Below, piece after piece: positions 23,655-35,585 of a DNA stretch of 64,000 nt. Under the pieces are notes generated by a model, which had not been told where the DNA came from, did no database searches, and worked only from the letters and a program-made list of their open reading frames with translations. Within the stretch, counting starts at the first letter, position 1; each line of letters begins with the position of its first letter. Origin of the DNA: Ascarosepion bandense. Its lineage: Eukaryota > Mollusca > Cephalopoda > Sepiida > Sepiidae. A program made the position numbers and the translations under genes. The DNA lies in assembly GCA_037127315.1 (NCBI GenBank), contig JBBBDQ010000914.1, forward strand, positions 444,501 to 508,500, written 5' to 3'.

Positions 23655-24240
23655 AACCGTCAGAAAGAGTGCACCATGACACAACTCACTTTGCCAGAAA
23701 TAAGAAATGCCATGCTGTATTACCTGACATTCGCGCCTAAAGCTCCAATAAGAATATTACAGAGTATTTAGGTTTCAATCTAACGACAATGCAAATGATT
23801 CTGAAAGAGTTGGATGGTATATCCAGTCAACCCCATGTTATTTAATGTGATCACTAGAAATGGCAACCTTATGCATCCGTTTATCGTCTCGCATAGCCTC
23901 AGATTCTAGACAGAAGCCTACAATAAGTGCCGTGTTAATATAGTCCTGCCCTGGTTCAAGAGAATGGTTGCTGGAAGAATCTATGTCACACAAGCAGGAG
24001 AACACAGTCATGGCTGTCAGAGAATTTGTGTGACTACAACACTCCTTACATTTGGCAACCTAAATCCCCAAACTAGAACCTTCTTGATTATTATGTTTTG
24101 AGGTGCAGCTGTGCTAAAGTCCATCAAAACTCCTTGTAAAAACGAAGGTGATTGTAGGAAAAGGTTATGACAGAATTCTCCAAAAATAAGGCTGCTGCTC
24201 AGATTAACTGCAGGAGATTCCGGAGTAGTTCAGAAGCCGT
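23655..24240 (+). pseudogene. mariner-like transposase relic (DD41D-like)
   Basis: Reading across frameshifts gives N-terminal remnants, then G-N-L-M-H-P-F-I-V-S-H-S-L-R at about 23855. T-E-A-Y-N-K-C at about 23910, P-W-F-K-R-M-V-A-G-R-I-Y-V at about 23945 and K-L-E-P-S near 24080 follow (family S-P-D-L-N-P-L-D-Y). R-R-F-R-S-S-S-E-A-V at about 24212 is the end. The order matches mariner-like transposases of the type L-R-V-N-A-D-A-Y, P-W-I-D-R-V, P-D-L-N-P-L-D-Y-Y-V-W-G, F-R-S-R-I-E-A-V. The Q-Q-D-S catalytic motif is destroyed (Q-A-G-E). No terminal repeats were found. Confidence 0.65.
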
Positions 24241-24540
24241 ATATTGTATTTTATTTCATAAATATACTCTTTAGCATCTCAAGATATTTTTGATTAATTT
24301 TGTTAAATATATTAGTTAAAATGAGATGTCACTATTATTTTCATTTTTTACTCTATTCGAACGACAATTTATTCATCTCAACCTGTATAGTAGAATACAT
24401 TTTAAAGGAAAACATTTTATCTGTAATTGAAGTCATACACGTGCATTCAACTTATTTAGATTTCGGCCCAGAGAGTTTGATATGCCGCTAAACAAATACA
24501 GTAAAGCATACTACCTACATATCAGAATCTTTTCATGTCA

Positions 24541-24656
24541 TTAACCCTCTAGGGCCATTCGTATCATATTAGTGGGGGATCTGGTTATTACTTCATAACA
24601 ATATAGAACTGATCCCCCACTTTATGACAAGTAGAAGCCTTAATCATATTATATTA
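24541..24656. mobile_element. truncated left end of the TTAA MITE, with internal hairpin
   Basis: TTAACCCTCTAGGGCCATTC and ten further bases repeat the left end of the MITE at 24657. The sequence then departs into AGTGGGGGATC (24571-24581), matched by its reverse complement GATCCCCCACT (24611-24621). The latter is a small inverted-repeat element of about 50 bp. No right terminus of the MITE is present before the next TTAA. Confidence 0.6.
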
Positions 24657-24859
24657 TTAACCCTCTAGGGCCATTCGTATCATATTTGATACAGTATGAA
24701 AACAAGCCTTAAAAGAAATATTTTCCTGAAAAATATTTTAAGAGAAATTTTATAAATTTCAAATGAAATCAGTACTGACTGCTCAGTCAATGAATACCAA
24801 ATGTTTCCTTATAGGGAAATACTGTATCAAATATGATACGAATGGCCCTAGAGGGTTAA
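24657..24859. mobile_element. piggyBac-type MITE with TTAA target duplication
   Basis: The element at 24661-24855 is flanked by TTAA on both sides (24657-24660, 24856-24859). Its termini are perfect 37-bp inverted repeats starting CCCTCTAGGGCC and including a sub-palindrome GTATCA-tatt-TGATAC. The 120-bp interior is AT-rich and non-coding. TTAA duplication with CCC...GGG termini is the hallmark of piggyBac-superfamily elements. Perfect termini imply a young copy moved by a transposase encoded elsewhere. Confidence 0.85.
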
Positions 24860-26181
24860 TTTATATAGTATAATACTATTTCTTGGATTGATGTGTATAT
24901 CCAAATATAACTTCAAGAAACCACAATATAGGACACATATCCCTGTCTGTAGTAATCATGTGTGCACAAGCATGCCTATTCACAAAAGCTGAGTATCATC
25001 TACCATGCATTCAATTGTGATAGCAAAACAACATTTTTATTACTCAAAGGATCCAAAAGAACTGAATACTGGCATTAAATGACCCAAAAAGATTTGACAT
25101 GCCGATAAAAAAATTACTCAATTATTCTGGTATTTGCGTTGAAAGAATAGCGTTCGTTCGAAAAATCTGTTTGCTTTATTCTGTTAAGCTATCGACATAA
25201 AATTTGTTTCTAGTTCCTTTCAAATCTTATCGAAATATAAACCTATTTTTTTTTAAATTTTGAAACAAACATACGTTTTGTTTCGTAGCATATTTGATAA
25301 TTTAATAAGTAAATAAGAAATCCAGTTCAAAAGTGTTGAAAGAATTATCAGCAGTGATACAGCGGTAAGAATAATTCTGTTTTCGATGTCAAAGTAACTT
25401 TTGGAAACTTTGAAAGCAGAGCTTTTATGATTAGGAACGTATTTCAATATCTTTGTTTTGTTGTGTAGAGTTATTATGAAATTAATTAGCAGCGGCCGAC
25501 ATAATTTTCTGAATACGGAGAAAATTATATTGTGTAATTTCTGATTTTGAATAAATTCTAGAGACTAATTGGCCAAAACATTCTGCAGTGTGAATGAAGA
25601 ATACTATGTAACATATCGGATGTGTAAGAAATCACACAGGCAGATTTGTGCAGTTTTAAAAATCAATTATTCTTAGAAAATGCACTATCAATATGCGGGT
25701 TGATGACATGATTTCGCAAGATTTGCAGCGTTTATTTCAGGAAATGTTAGAGACAGATCCTGTTAGCCTACAATAATTGATTTACTTTTTACTGCATATC
25801 AACCTGTTGTAACCTTGTTTGGTTATGCTTGTGACCTAAAAGGGTGCTGATGTGTTGTAGTATCACGCAGTTGTATTGTCTTTGGTAAATGTATATTATT
25901 TCAGTTACTCGTGGATTTGTAGTAATAGTTATACTACGAGGTGTTACTCTGGTATCTTCCGATTGCAAGATTGTTATTCACATAACTCGCGAATAATACT
26001 TTATTAAGTGTTTCTTTCTGATAATACGTAGTATATTCCCTTGGGAGTCCTCCTGTTTAATCTCCGCAAGGATGAAATAGTAATAACCCACAATGAACAC
26101 TGAACTCTGCTACTCGGCTGTAACGAGTATAACTGCTGCTGCTACTCGAAAACCGGTTAATTTAATCGGTTGATATATGCT
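24860..26181. other. no recognisable feature
   Basis: AT-rich with short frames only. Confidence 0.5.
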
Positions 26182-26580
26182 GTCGAGTTATTTAAGACCA
26201 CCGTATATGGGAAAAAAGCCCGAGATAGATGCGACACAAGGTCAATTAACGTAGATAAACCGAACCCATGAGCTCTGACAAAAATTCCTGTCTAATTTTG
26301 TACAGACGACATTTCCTTTGGCGGAGCTTTGTCTGGGCTTCTCTCCTCCCGAAAGCGTAATGTACGACACGATGAAACGATTTACGCACGCAGTCGAGTT
26401 ATTTACAACTTTCCCACGTGGACAGAAGACCAAGATATGTGCCAATTAACTTCGGTAAAACCCAGCCCATAAGAATGGATAAAAACACTTGTCTTATGTT
26501 TTCAAAGCCTCGTTTATGTTCCGCTCCGGCCGAAGCAGAGAATTAAAACGACTGATGAACACAGTCAGTTTGCTAAGGCT
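26182..26580 (+). repeat. diverged tandem repeat, period about 211 bp
   Basis: gtcgagttattta starts at 26182 and again at 26393. Both units continue through an alignable series (caattaac...taaa-cc-a-ccCAT...aaaa..CtTGTCT). The segment is richer in GC and CpG than its flanks. It may be a decayed LTR with internal repeats, but no LTR ends were identified. Confidence 0.45.
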
Positions 26581-27883
26581 CGTGCCTGGTGCTTAATATA
26601 GCTTATTATCGTGGACACACGATCCCCAGTAGAATATTCTTTTTTTATTTGTTTTAAATGTTATTTAGCGTTCAGTGTTCAGCTACATTTCTTTCTACAT
26701 GACACCCGTTCTTTTGAGTTGACACCTCCTTCTACATGTCACAACACTTAGCGTGTTATTTAAATCCAGTTTTTATATTGTTAGAATCTTTTGGAGATTA
26801 TAATGATTCAATGTTACAATTTCTATTATTTAGTCCATAATTGGAGGAAGAAATGGTGGGTTCATAATTTTTTCAAGGTCAATTTCGCGTTTGTAATGTT
26901 TATGAACACGACTGTTTATCCCGTCGGCTACTTACAAACTCCTGTGAATCTGGCCTTGTTAGGCGACGATATTGTGATCTTGTGTCAATCTATTCTACGT
27001 TTTCTGAATGAATATAAAAATGTTCTTTACCTAAATATTTTGAAAAAATACGTTTTGTATTATTCAAATATCATTTTCTTACCAGAAATATTTTAAAAGA
27101 AATAAACGACAAAAAATCTACGGATATTACATATCACCTAATTAATGAACACCTGATGTTGATCAGATTGTACTTGGTCGAATCATCGTGTCTCTAATAA
27201 CATAGATATCAACCAAGATAGAACCAATATAACGAATTAAGCACACAAGTATACTCACAATTACTCAAATAAAATATTTAATTATGAAAAGCAGTGCAAG
27301 TCCAACATCATAACTATATATCAAAGAACAACTGATGTTGAATATAAAAGTTTACAAGCAGTATAAAAAGAAATAACATTGATATCATTGGAGGTACTGT
27401 ATATTATAACATCTTTAAAGTGTAGAATAACAAAAACCAAACGTTTAATAATAGACTATCACTCTTATAGAATTATTGTCATACTTCAAAATGTTTTTTT
27501 TGATTTTTTACGACACATAGTTCAAGTAATTTTAATATTTTCTAACGAAAACGCATTATTAATTTTAAATCTAAGTCATATTAAAAAACACTTCACGTGG
27601 CGCATCTAAAAAACTGAACTGTTGAGCAAAAGTTACAATTTTCAAACTTGCACCTGCTCTGTTTATATATTTTAGCAGATTATATCAACTATTTGAGAAC
27701 AGGAAAAACAAAAACCGGGTTTACACGTGACGCTCAATATTCTTATAAAATTGATCTGCTAAATAAAGAAATACAGAACAACAAGATATGCAACACAGAG
27801 ATTTCACATTTAAACTAAATTACTTAAATGTTTCCCAAAACTAATAGTTACAAGCCGTGAAGTAAAATACTATTTTAATTTAT
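26581..27883. other. no recognisable feature
   Basis: Frames at 26791-27096 and 27379-27609 show no recognisable domain and lie in AT-rich sequence; treated as chance. Confidence 0.45.
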
Positions 27884-28216
27884 AATCATTTCACCTCAAG
27901 TAAGACGAGACCAAACATTGTGCGCAGGGGTCCAGTCAGTTAAATGCCATGCATGATACACGTTTGGGTTATCATGTCTCTAACGAGACGTAACTGATTG
28001 GGCAGAAGATTATCATCAATCTCTGCGGTAGATAGGTAGCCAACCAAGGTTATAGAACCCAATCTGCCCTCCTATTTAACCCATAGCTGGAGGGAGAAGA
28101 GACGAATTGATACATTTCTGAAGGGTAATTACGTGTAAGTTCATGAAACGAATTTGTACTTGGCTCTCTGATTTCTTGTTCCGAGCCGAGATCCACTGCA
28201 CCAAAACACACATCTA
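27884..28216 (-). repeat. near full-length tRNA-headed SINE
   Basis: The minus strand reads in order: a box A-like head ttttggtgcagtggatctcg, ggctcggaacaagaaatc, and a box B position degraded to gccaagtacaaattc. The body (ctccagctatgggttaaat, ttctataaccttggttggct, cttctgcccaatcagttacg) follows. The 3' tail is TTACTTGAGGTGAAATGATT. It gives the best view of the whole family and shows a tail identical in type to the LINE at 7945-9622. Confidence 0.75.
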
Positions 28217-28249
28217 TGAAGGTTATACCGAGAGAAAGTGAAAAAGGGG

Positions 28250-29150
28250 GTTACAGTGAGAAAAAAGAAAAAGAAAACGACAAAAAATCAAGGTACAGAG
28301 AATGTTGAAGAATGGCTAGGAGAAAGATGGGAATCAAGGAGATAGAAGATGAGAATTATGTCTGCATTTAAACTTTTGGAAATTATAGCTATCAAGGAAC
28401 CAATTATACAGAAGGGAGTTCCACAGGCGTAACGTGCGAGTAATGAAGCTGCTTGTGTGAGAAGTGACGATTACAATTGACCGTTTTGACGGTAAAAGGG
28501 TGGGACCTAGAAGCTAATCTAGTTGCACGAGTAAATTCATGTGGTCGGGGCATTAAGGAAAGAAGCTCATCAACGCAGATTCCGTAAAAATATTTGTAGA
28601 AAAGAGTCAAGCCACACTCCGACGGTGAGAAAATGACTGAAATCGAGCCGTCAAATCTGGATTGAACACGTTGCAGATTCTCCTTTGGATCTTGTCGAGA
28701 ACCCCTAGATGAATAGCAAAAGTACGCTAACAGATATGGCAACAGTGCTCAATGCACGGACAAAATTTAGATTTATAAGTGTGCCACATGGATTTTGATG
28801 AGAAAAAGCTTAGTGACCTGGTCTAGCGGTAAATGTAGCCACTGATTTGATGTAGTCATTCCACTTGAGGTCGGTTGAGTGAGTGAGGTCAAGAGGGCAC
28901 AGAATGTTGCTATTCGCGAGACTAGCGTAATTCATTCTGATGGAAGGCAAGGAAGTTTCTTTGTGGTGGTTAATGGAAGGTAGCTTTGGTTTGAGAATTT
29001 TAAAATCTACCAGCCACAGATTAGAGGCCCTTTTCAAAAGCAGCAGCAAGGTTAACTTTTCAACATTTTCAGGTTTCTTACTGAGACAAGAATAAATGTT
29101 GGAGTCATCAGCAGATATTGATACTTTGGAACTGATCATGAGTGTTTGAC
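28250..29150 (-). pseudogene. LINE, 5'-truncated copy (diverged)
   Basis: The upstream minus-strand frame (29139-28810) has S-I-S-A-D-D-S-N-I-Y-S-C, the RT motif C with A-D-D kept but Tyr changed to Ser, and further on H-S-T-D-L-K-W-N-D-Y-I. The next frame (28742-28404) has L-F-Y-K-Y-F-Y-G-I-C-V-D-E-L and T-R-L-A-S-R-S-H-P-F-T-V, the C-terminal domain. A shift separates them. The final R-T-S-R-L-W-N motif is eroded. Confidence 0.8.
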
Positions 29151-32100
29151 TTTATTTGCATCAACGGCCAAAACTCACGAGATAGTATGAAACTATTCAA
29201 CTTATTTGCAAAGGTCTTGTGACTACTTTTGGGGAATTGGAGTTAATTCGAGCAGATGTACTTTGCTATGCTAGGAGAAATCGTACATGTTACCAAGTAG
29301 CCCTTCCAATACTTTTGGCACAGCAGTTTACAACAAGAGTATAACAAGTACTGTACTGAATTTAATAACTATTATAGTTTTCAGCATTTTGTTTTGGTCA
29401 AATGAGGCTCAAACAACAATCTTTTGATTTAGTCTATCACCGTTGCATTAAAACCTCTGTTGGTTATCAACAGAATAATTATAATACTTTGTCTGTTATC
29501 ACATGCTCATATTAAATGTAACGCTGAATAAACATACCGAAACTCTTTATCATCTGTTAAATAAGAATGTTAAAATCAGTACAGTCGTTCTTGCTTTTGC
29601 CAACAAACCCAAACCTATATTTTCAGTTAAATATATGTCTTGGAAACAGACATATCTGCAAACGATAAAGCTATCTGAATGCATATAGCAACATATCTTC
29701 TATAGGGTAATTATGAATTCGAAGCGCAATTCCAATCTACTATTATTATTGAAAAGAAACAACCAGGCCTAGTGATCAGTATTACACCGTCAGTATAGCT
29801 TCTTCACTACGTTATTGTTTGATTCCCTTGAACAAAATTTAAATGTCCGGTGCAATTTCAACAAGCGAACAGAAAGCGAATTAAAACAGGGCGAGAAAAG
29901 AAAACACTAATCTTGTTTCTGGTCTGCAAGGCTCTTCAATCATAAAGCTATCTGGCACTGTGTGGGAATAGTTATGTGACATCTTTGGTGCTACTCGTGT
30001 TTTCTTACACGACGGACTAACGGACCAGGTATCCGATTCAGTTCGAGAGTTTTCCGCTACATTTCTCTGACATTTTGACAGCCACTGTCAATGCACATCT
30101 TTACATCTTCACAGAAATTTTATGATTGGTGCTTATCCAGTACTTGGTTTTACTATATAAGCCTACGACCAAAATTCCCTAAATTCCGGCCGAGTGGTAC
30201 CTGCTCCGGATATTTGTCTGTATATATTTATTAATATAATTCATTTCCTCTTGCTTACTTCTGGATAGAGCATGGTTTCTTTGAAACTCTCACATCTAGA
30301 TTGTACATTTGCCGGCATAAAACTTCCAACGCTTCAGGCCAGGATAAAATCAATTAAACTCTCCGCTTGTACATGCGGATTTGCTATGTCCATCGGAGAA
30401 GTACTTATTGTGTCTCATGCTAGTTAAAAATCTGTAATAATTTCTGAAGAATCAGAATGAAATGTTATAATATGCGTATTGATATGCGTTCTCTAAATGA
30501 CGTTGTTCATCGTGTTTCAATTCTGAAAGTAAAAATGTGGGTTCAAGTCATACTGGAGGAATTTTCAGTTTCGAGCTCATCGATTTAAAGTTCAGATATT
30601 ATGTCAAGTGATACAACTCAGCAATAGTCTGATAAAAACCCAACAAAATGCATAATTTAAAAATCAAACAATTTCATGAAATTAGGGTATAATCAATTAA
30701 GTGTTAAAAATCAGAAGAAAAGTTTCAACATTAATATTAATTTGAGCTCTGTCTAAAGACTGCTTAATTAGCAACCTTAATAAGATCACTGTTTTATTGA
30801 TATTCCGTCATAAATAATGTAACAGTACAAATCCATAGCTTCACCAGCTGAAACGACACAAGATAGGTTATGAAATTCAGCAAACGAACCATGCTAAAGT
30901 TACGTAATATAAACATTCATTAAATTCGATGAATATAGAAAGAAATATTCCAGTCTATTTAAAAAATGCCGATGTGTTGAAAAGAACATGGACAACACGA
31001 AAAAATAAACCAGCTTGGATGTATCTGTTTTTGTGAGAGTTTTGTTTTCTGGATTAATCGCTTATCTGGTGAAGTCATTCTCTTAACATTCAATGACATT
31101 ACTGATAGAATTCATGACAGCGTCCTGATAGAACGTCATCAACGAATCATAGACAGGCTATGGCTACTTGTGTATAAGTCTAATTTTTTTTTATTGTTGA
31201 GGTGGATTCCATTGATTTTGACGATGCTGGAAGATATGCTCGGGTTTTTGTAAGTTGCCCCCATTACTAATTGATTGTTCATACAGGGTATATGAGTTTA
31301 ATGATAATTGTAGCAGTTTCGCGCTTCTGAGAAGTAATCACCAAAGAGATTGTTAGTGAAATAGTTAATTGCAGGCTTTCATTACTTTCTTGCAAAGTAG
31401 ATTTTTGATGCCAAATATCTTTTAATTGCACATTCTTTCTTTCTGTTCATATCTCCACAATCGATGTGCCTTTATTGTTATCTATAATATTAGTTGAACA
31501 TGTAATTTTAAAGAAAATTATATTACGCTTGCGTGTGTATTAGATATGTGAAGGGGTACCAGAGAGAAACCGTTTATCAACAGTGTATTCATTAAATGAT
31601 CGGTTCAGAAAATAAATGTTGTAGACTTTCGAACAACTGACATAATCTACTCATTTTCTCCTAAATATTTTATTCTAACAACAAAGGGGCCAATAAACTT
31701 TGTAAGTCTTTGCATTTTCAATGAAACAAATCTCCAATGATTGCAAGCACATGTCTTATCCCACATATGACGTCATTATCAGAGTTCTTTCACTTTCAGT
31801 ATCGTTACTCTTAAAAAAAAATCGCCTAAATGTAATCGAAGCTTTTGCTGAATTAATACAGAGGTATTTAAAATCAAGTCTTCTTTGTTTATACACATGA
31901 ATGTACGTATGTAGATCCGAGGGAAATCTCAGTGAAAGAACACATTTTCCTCAATAAATAGTAATGTTTTTCATAACCTAAAACGAATACATTAGTTTGA
32001 AAAAGTTTCGAGATTTACCAACATGTACATATTGCCAATAATTAAATAGTTTGTCTATATTTCTGAAATGAGGTAGTAATTTACAGTATTTATATCATCG

Positions 32101-32439
32101 GACTATTGTCTTCATCTTTGTTGCCAATTGTACAAATGGCTTATGAGATAGAACTGTTTTGATTTCATCGCGATCCCCTCAAAAAACGAAGGAACATAAA
32201 GTATATAATATTTTAACACATGAATTTACCATACGTGTTTAAGCATTTATTATTAGATATAAATATATTACGTATTAATTAATATATACAACGACTCGCT
32301 TAATTCCTGATGCCCCTTGGTTGAGTTAGGTATTTTCTTATAAAATTAATCAGCTTTTTGAACAAATAAAACTTGCATTAAAATTAATAAAAGAAATATT
32401 ATTTGTTATACTATCCAAGGAGAAATAATTTCTTATGAC
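29151..32439. other. no gene recognised; one TATA-containing GC-richer patch
   Basis: This is 3.3 kb without coding or mobile-element signal. At 29930-30240 base composition rises and actatataagcctac (about 30153-30167) would serve as a TATA box for plus-strand transcription. No downstream open frame or splice-linked exon is visible, so this may be a decayed LTR or chance. Confidence 0.4.
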
Positions 32440-32660
32440 AATTCTGAAACATTTCGTACAAGTATGAATCCATCTTCTCACTCCAGCTAAGGGGTAGACA
32501 GCACACATATTGTGTATTATAACCTTGGTTTGTAACTAGTTTACAGTAGAAAGTAATAGCAACATATTGCTGAAAAATCTTCTTCCCAGTCATGTGTCTT
32601 CTAAGACATAATCACCCAAGCGTTTATCATATATGGCACTTAATTGACTGAATAAAAGAC
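32440..32660 (+). repeat. SINE body/tail fragment
   Basis: gtattataaccttggtttgt, aatcttcttcccagtcatgt, gacataatcacccaagcgtt and acttaattgactgaataaaa follow the SINE body order of 53690-53855. The head is absent. Confidence 0.65.
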
Positions 32661-33751
32661 TAGATAAATATTAAAACACACTTTTTCATAGTTTCAAGGA
32701 AATCTATTTTTGTGTGATGTTAAAGAAAAATAAAAGGAAATAACATACCAAAATGCAACAGCAAGCAATTTGGGGTTTATCCGAAAAAGATTTTTCAAAC
32801 AAACAAGTGACACTTATTCGAATTGTAGATCATTATTCATTTTGTATGCTAGCCAAACAGGATGTGCTTTATTGCTTATTATGTGATAATAATGCAGCGC
32901 CAGTAGGCACTGCTGCAACAGACTTGGGGCATTTTCTTTTTCAATCTTCCTTATTACAATGCATCTCAGCTCTTAACATTTTTCTTTTATAGTCTATTGC
33001 ACAACTGCAAATCTCTCTTCATCAGCCATTTTTTATAGAAATATTCAAGGGTATTAAATAGTTCAAACATATCTGTTAACTCAATATATCTGGCTGGCAT
33101 TTTTCTATAGCATTTTAATTATCTGATGCAGTATAGATTTTAATTATGCATTTAATTGTTTTCCAAATAAACTCCATGTAAATAAATATTAGGGCAACAT
33201 TTTTAAAAATGTAATAAGTAACAGAACTTTGTGGTTATTTTTGCATCAGAGAATATATGTATATGAATAAGTATGCTATTTATTCGTTATTTTTTAATAT
33301 TTGATTATTGTGAGAAGGCTGAATATTTAGGTTTTGATGAAAATTATTTTTTTTTATTTTAAAAAACTGAAGATATCTTCTAGTTTTGTACTAAAATGTA
33401 TTGCTGGTAATAATACTTTTTCTCTAATTATGTATTATGGTAGTAATTTTTCCTTTCAAAAATGTGTGATAGAATATGTTTTCCTTCAAAAATGTACATT
33501 TTTCTACAAAAGTCTATTTTTATTCTTTCACAGCGTTTGACCCCAGTTTGGGGGTTAACTATTTGCCCATAGCCGGAAACATAACAGATGCTACGATTCT
33601 TAGTCAACACCTTGGAACAACAGCAATTAAGAGGTGATTCCATGCTCCTTACAATTTCCCAATCAGTTGCTTTGCTGCCGGATGCAGTTTACCTTCATAC
33701 TCAGAACCATCTCGTTTTAAAGTTTGACGTGTGTAGTAGTGAGATAACTGA
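32661..33751. other. no recognisable feature
   Basis: Short frames at 32753-32992 and 33334-33540 lack recognisable domains. AT-rich. Confidence 0.45.
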
Positions 33752-33782
33752 GAATGTACTGCCTAACAATGGCAGTACATTC
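33752..33782. repeat. perfect 12-bp hairpin
   Basis: GAATGTACTGCC (33752-33763), loop TAACAAT, GGCAGTACATTC (33771-33782). No T-tract or precursor-like extension flanks it. Function unknown. Confidence 0.7.
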
Positions 33783-34106
33783 AAATCGTGAGCAGGCAAT
33801 AGGATTCTCATATACACCTACGCAAATGGTAATGAACAGCTGTATCAGATTACGTTTCCAAGCCAAAGGCAGCCGAGTCATCCAACTTTTATAGTTGTTA
33901 ATCCTCGGGTTACTGAGGCAGGATTCATGGCAACACAAACTATGGATTGAAGGAAACCGAGATCATGTTTCTTTTACGCAGAGAAATTAAGAATTTGAAT
34001 GTAATTTTATTTGAACTCAGTTATCGATAGTAATGGCGAACAAAATTTGAGATATAATGTATTGATGTGGTGTCTGTGCTCAAACTTTTCTGTCATTCCC
34101 TATATT

Positions 34107-34152
34107 GTCATATTCAAGACGTTTCGACCATTGTAAGTTTTGACCTTCTTCA
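34107..34152 (-). repeat. CTGAAGAAGG-type repeat, copy D
   Basis: The minus strand reads CTTGAAGAAGGTCAAAAC then GGTCGAAACGTCTTGAATAT. The flanking sequence gatccatgccacttccagat (34219) is shared with gatgtcatgctacttccgga (57209), so copies C and D belong to one longer element. Confidence 0.5.
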
Positions 34153-34199
34153 AGTGATTACAATTTAGAAAAGAAGCTTATATATCAATTACTGGGGTA

Positions 34200-35265
34200 T
34201 ATTGTTTTCATTCCATGATCCATGCCACTTCCAGATGTCTTACAATATTCTAGAAACAATCTGAGAAATTCTTGATGACTGGAGAGCAAAAATGTGCAGT
34301 AACGTCTTAAAAGGTTTGGCAAAGTCAAATACAGCTGAAGTGAAATGATATGATTTTGTCCAAAGTTAACAGAAAAATGCTAGAATATACAAACATGTAG
34401 ACTTAGCTAAATAAGTTAAATTAAAGAATATCAGAGATTCAATGAACTCTGCATTAGATCGAAAAGTTTCTTAAACTTGGTAAAATTAGTTGCCCACGAC
34501 TTGCCAGAAGCAAAGCGGAATATTAGACATTAGCACTTCATCTTCAAATTATTGGACGTATTCGTGACTGTGAAAGACTGATATTGTATAAGTATACATC
34601 AGTGTAAAGATTGTCTTAACCCATTGATGGCCACAATTCTAAACGTGTAACAGTTAGAATTATCATATAAATAACGTAATGATTTTCATAAACATATAAT
34701 ACCGGATTTGTTTAAAACATTATTAGTTTTCCCGATGCTTTATTTTTGTAATGCTGAGAGTTTTAGTATGGATATTAATAAGTTGTTATGACATTTAACA
34801 GGGGCTATCTAATTACAACCATTTTTAAAGCTAGCAGTTAATGTTTATAAAATAAGACAGAGAATACTTATCAATTATCAAATACACACATAATATATAT
34901 ATAAGTTAGGGAAAACAACAGTAAAATGCAAAAAGTTCTCAATAGAAGAAATATATTCCTATAGAAACTGGGTACAAGCAAGTCATTGAAGTATTCTTAA
35001 TTCAAGATAAAAAACAAAAATATATGGTGGATATGACCAAGAAGTTGTTAATTTTATTGATACACAGAAACTTTAGCTTGTATCGGTAAAAATGTTCTAT
35101 AATTTTGTGGAGATAAATGATGTTTTGTAATCATTCATGCAAAGATTTGATCATACAATTATTAAACAGTTATTGGTTAGAGTAAACAGTTGTAATAAAC
35201 AGTATTCAATACATGCTTAAAGAAAAATAAGAATTTAGCCTACAGAGCTTTTAAATATTCAAATT
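34200..35265. other. no recognisable feature
   Basis: AT-rich, no supported feature beyond the repeat remnant to about 34330. Confidence 0.45.
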
Positions 35266-35376
35266 AAGACGATCAGCCGATTAGGTTACAATAGGTTTAT
35301 CGTTTTGGAATCGTTAATATATAACCCGTGACGATACCGAAAGCTTGAAAACTTGGTAGCGTAATCGGCTGATCTT

Positions 35377-35379
<3 letters not shown>
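35266..35379. repeat. small foldback element
   Basis: GATCAGCCGATTA (35271-35283) and its perfect reverse complement TAATCGGCTGATC (35362-35374) lie 78 bp apart. The arms extend imperfectly to about 24 bp each. It abuts a (TA)n array. Confidence 0.55.
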
Positions 35380-35380
<1 letters not shown>

Positions 35381-35429
<49 letters not shown>

Positions 35430-35542
35430 CTGTAGGTAAAATCAAAAATCAAAACAGACCCTATTAATATTAATCTCGCTTCTTCAGCAAAAATTTCAGT
35501 AGTTTTGTCGTTTAAATGGCCACACGACATATGTAATTCTCG

Positions 35543-35582
<40 letters not shown>
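35381..35582. repeat. two (TA)n microsatellites
   Basis: Arrays at 35381-35426 and 35547-35582. Confidence 0.9.
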
Positions 35583-35585
<3 letters not shown>

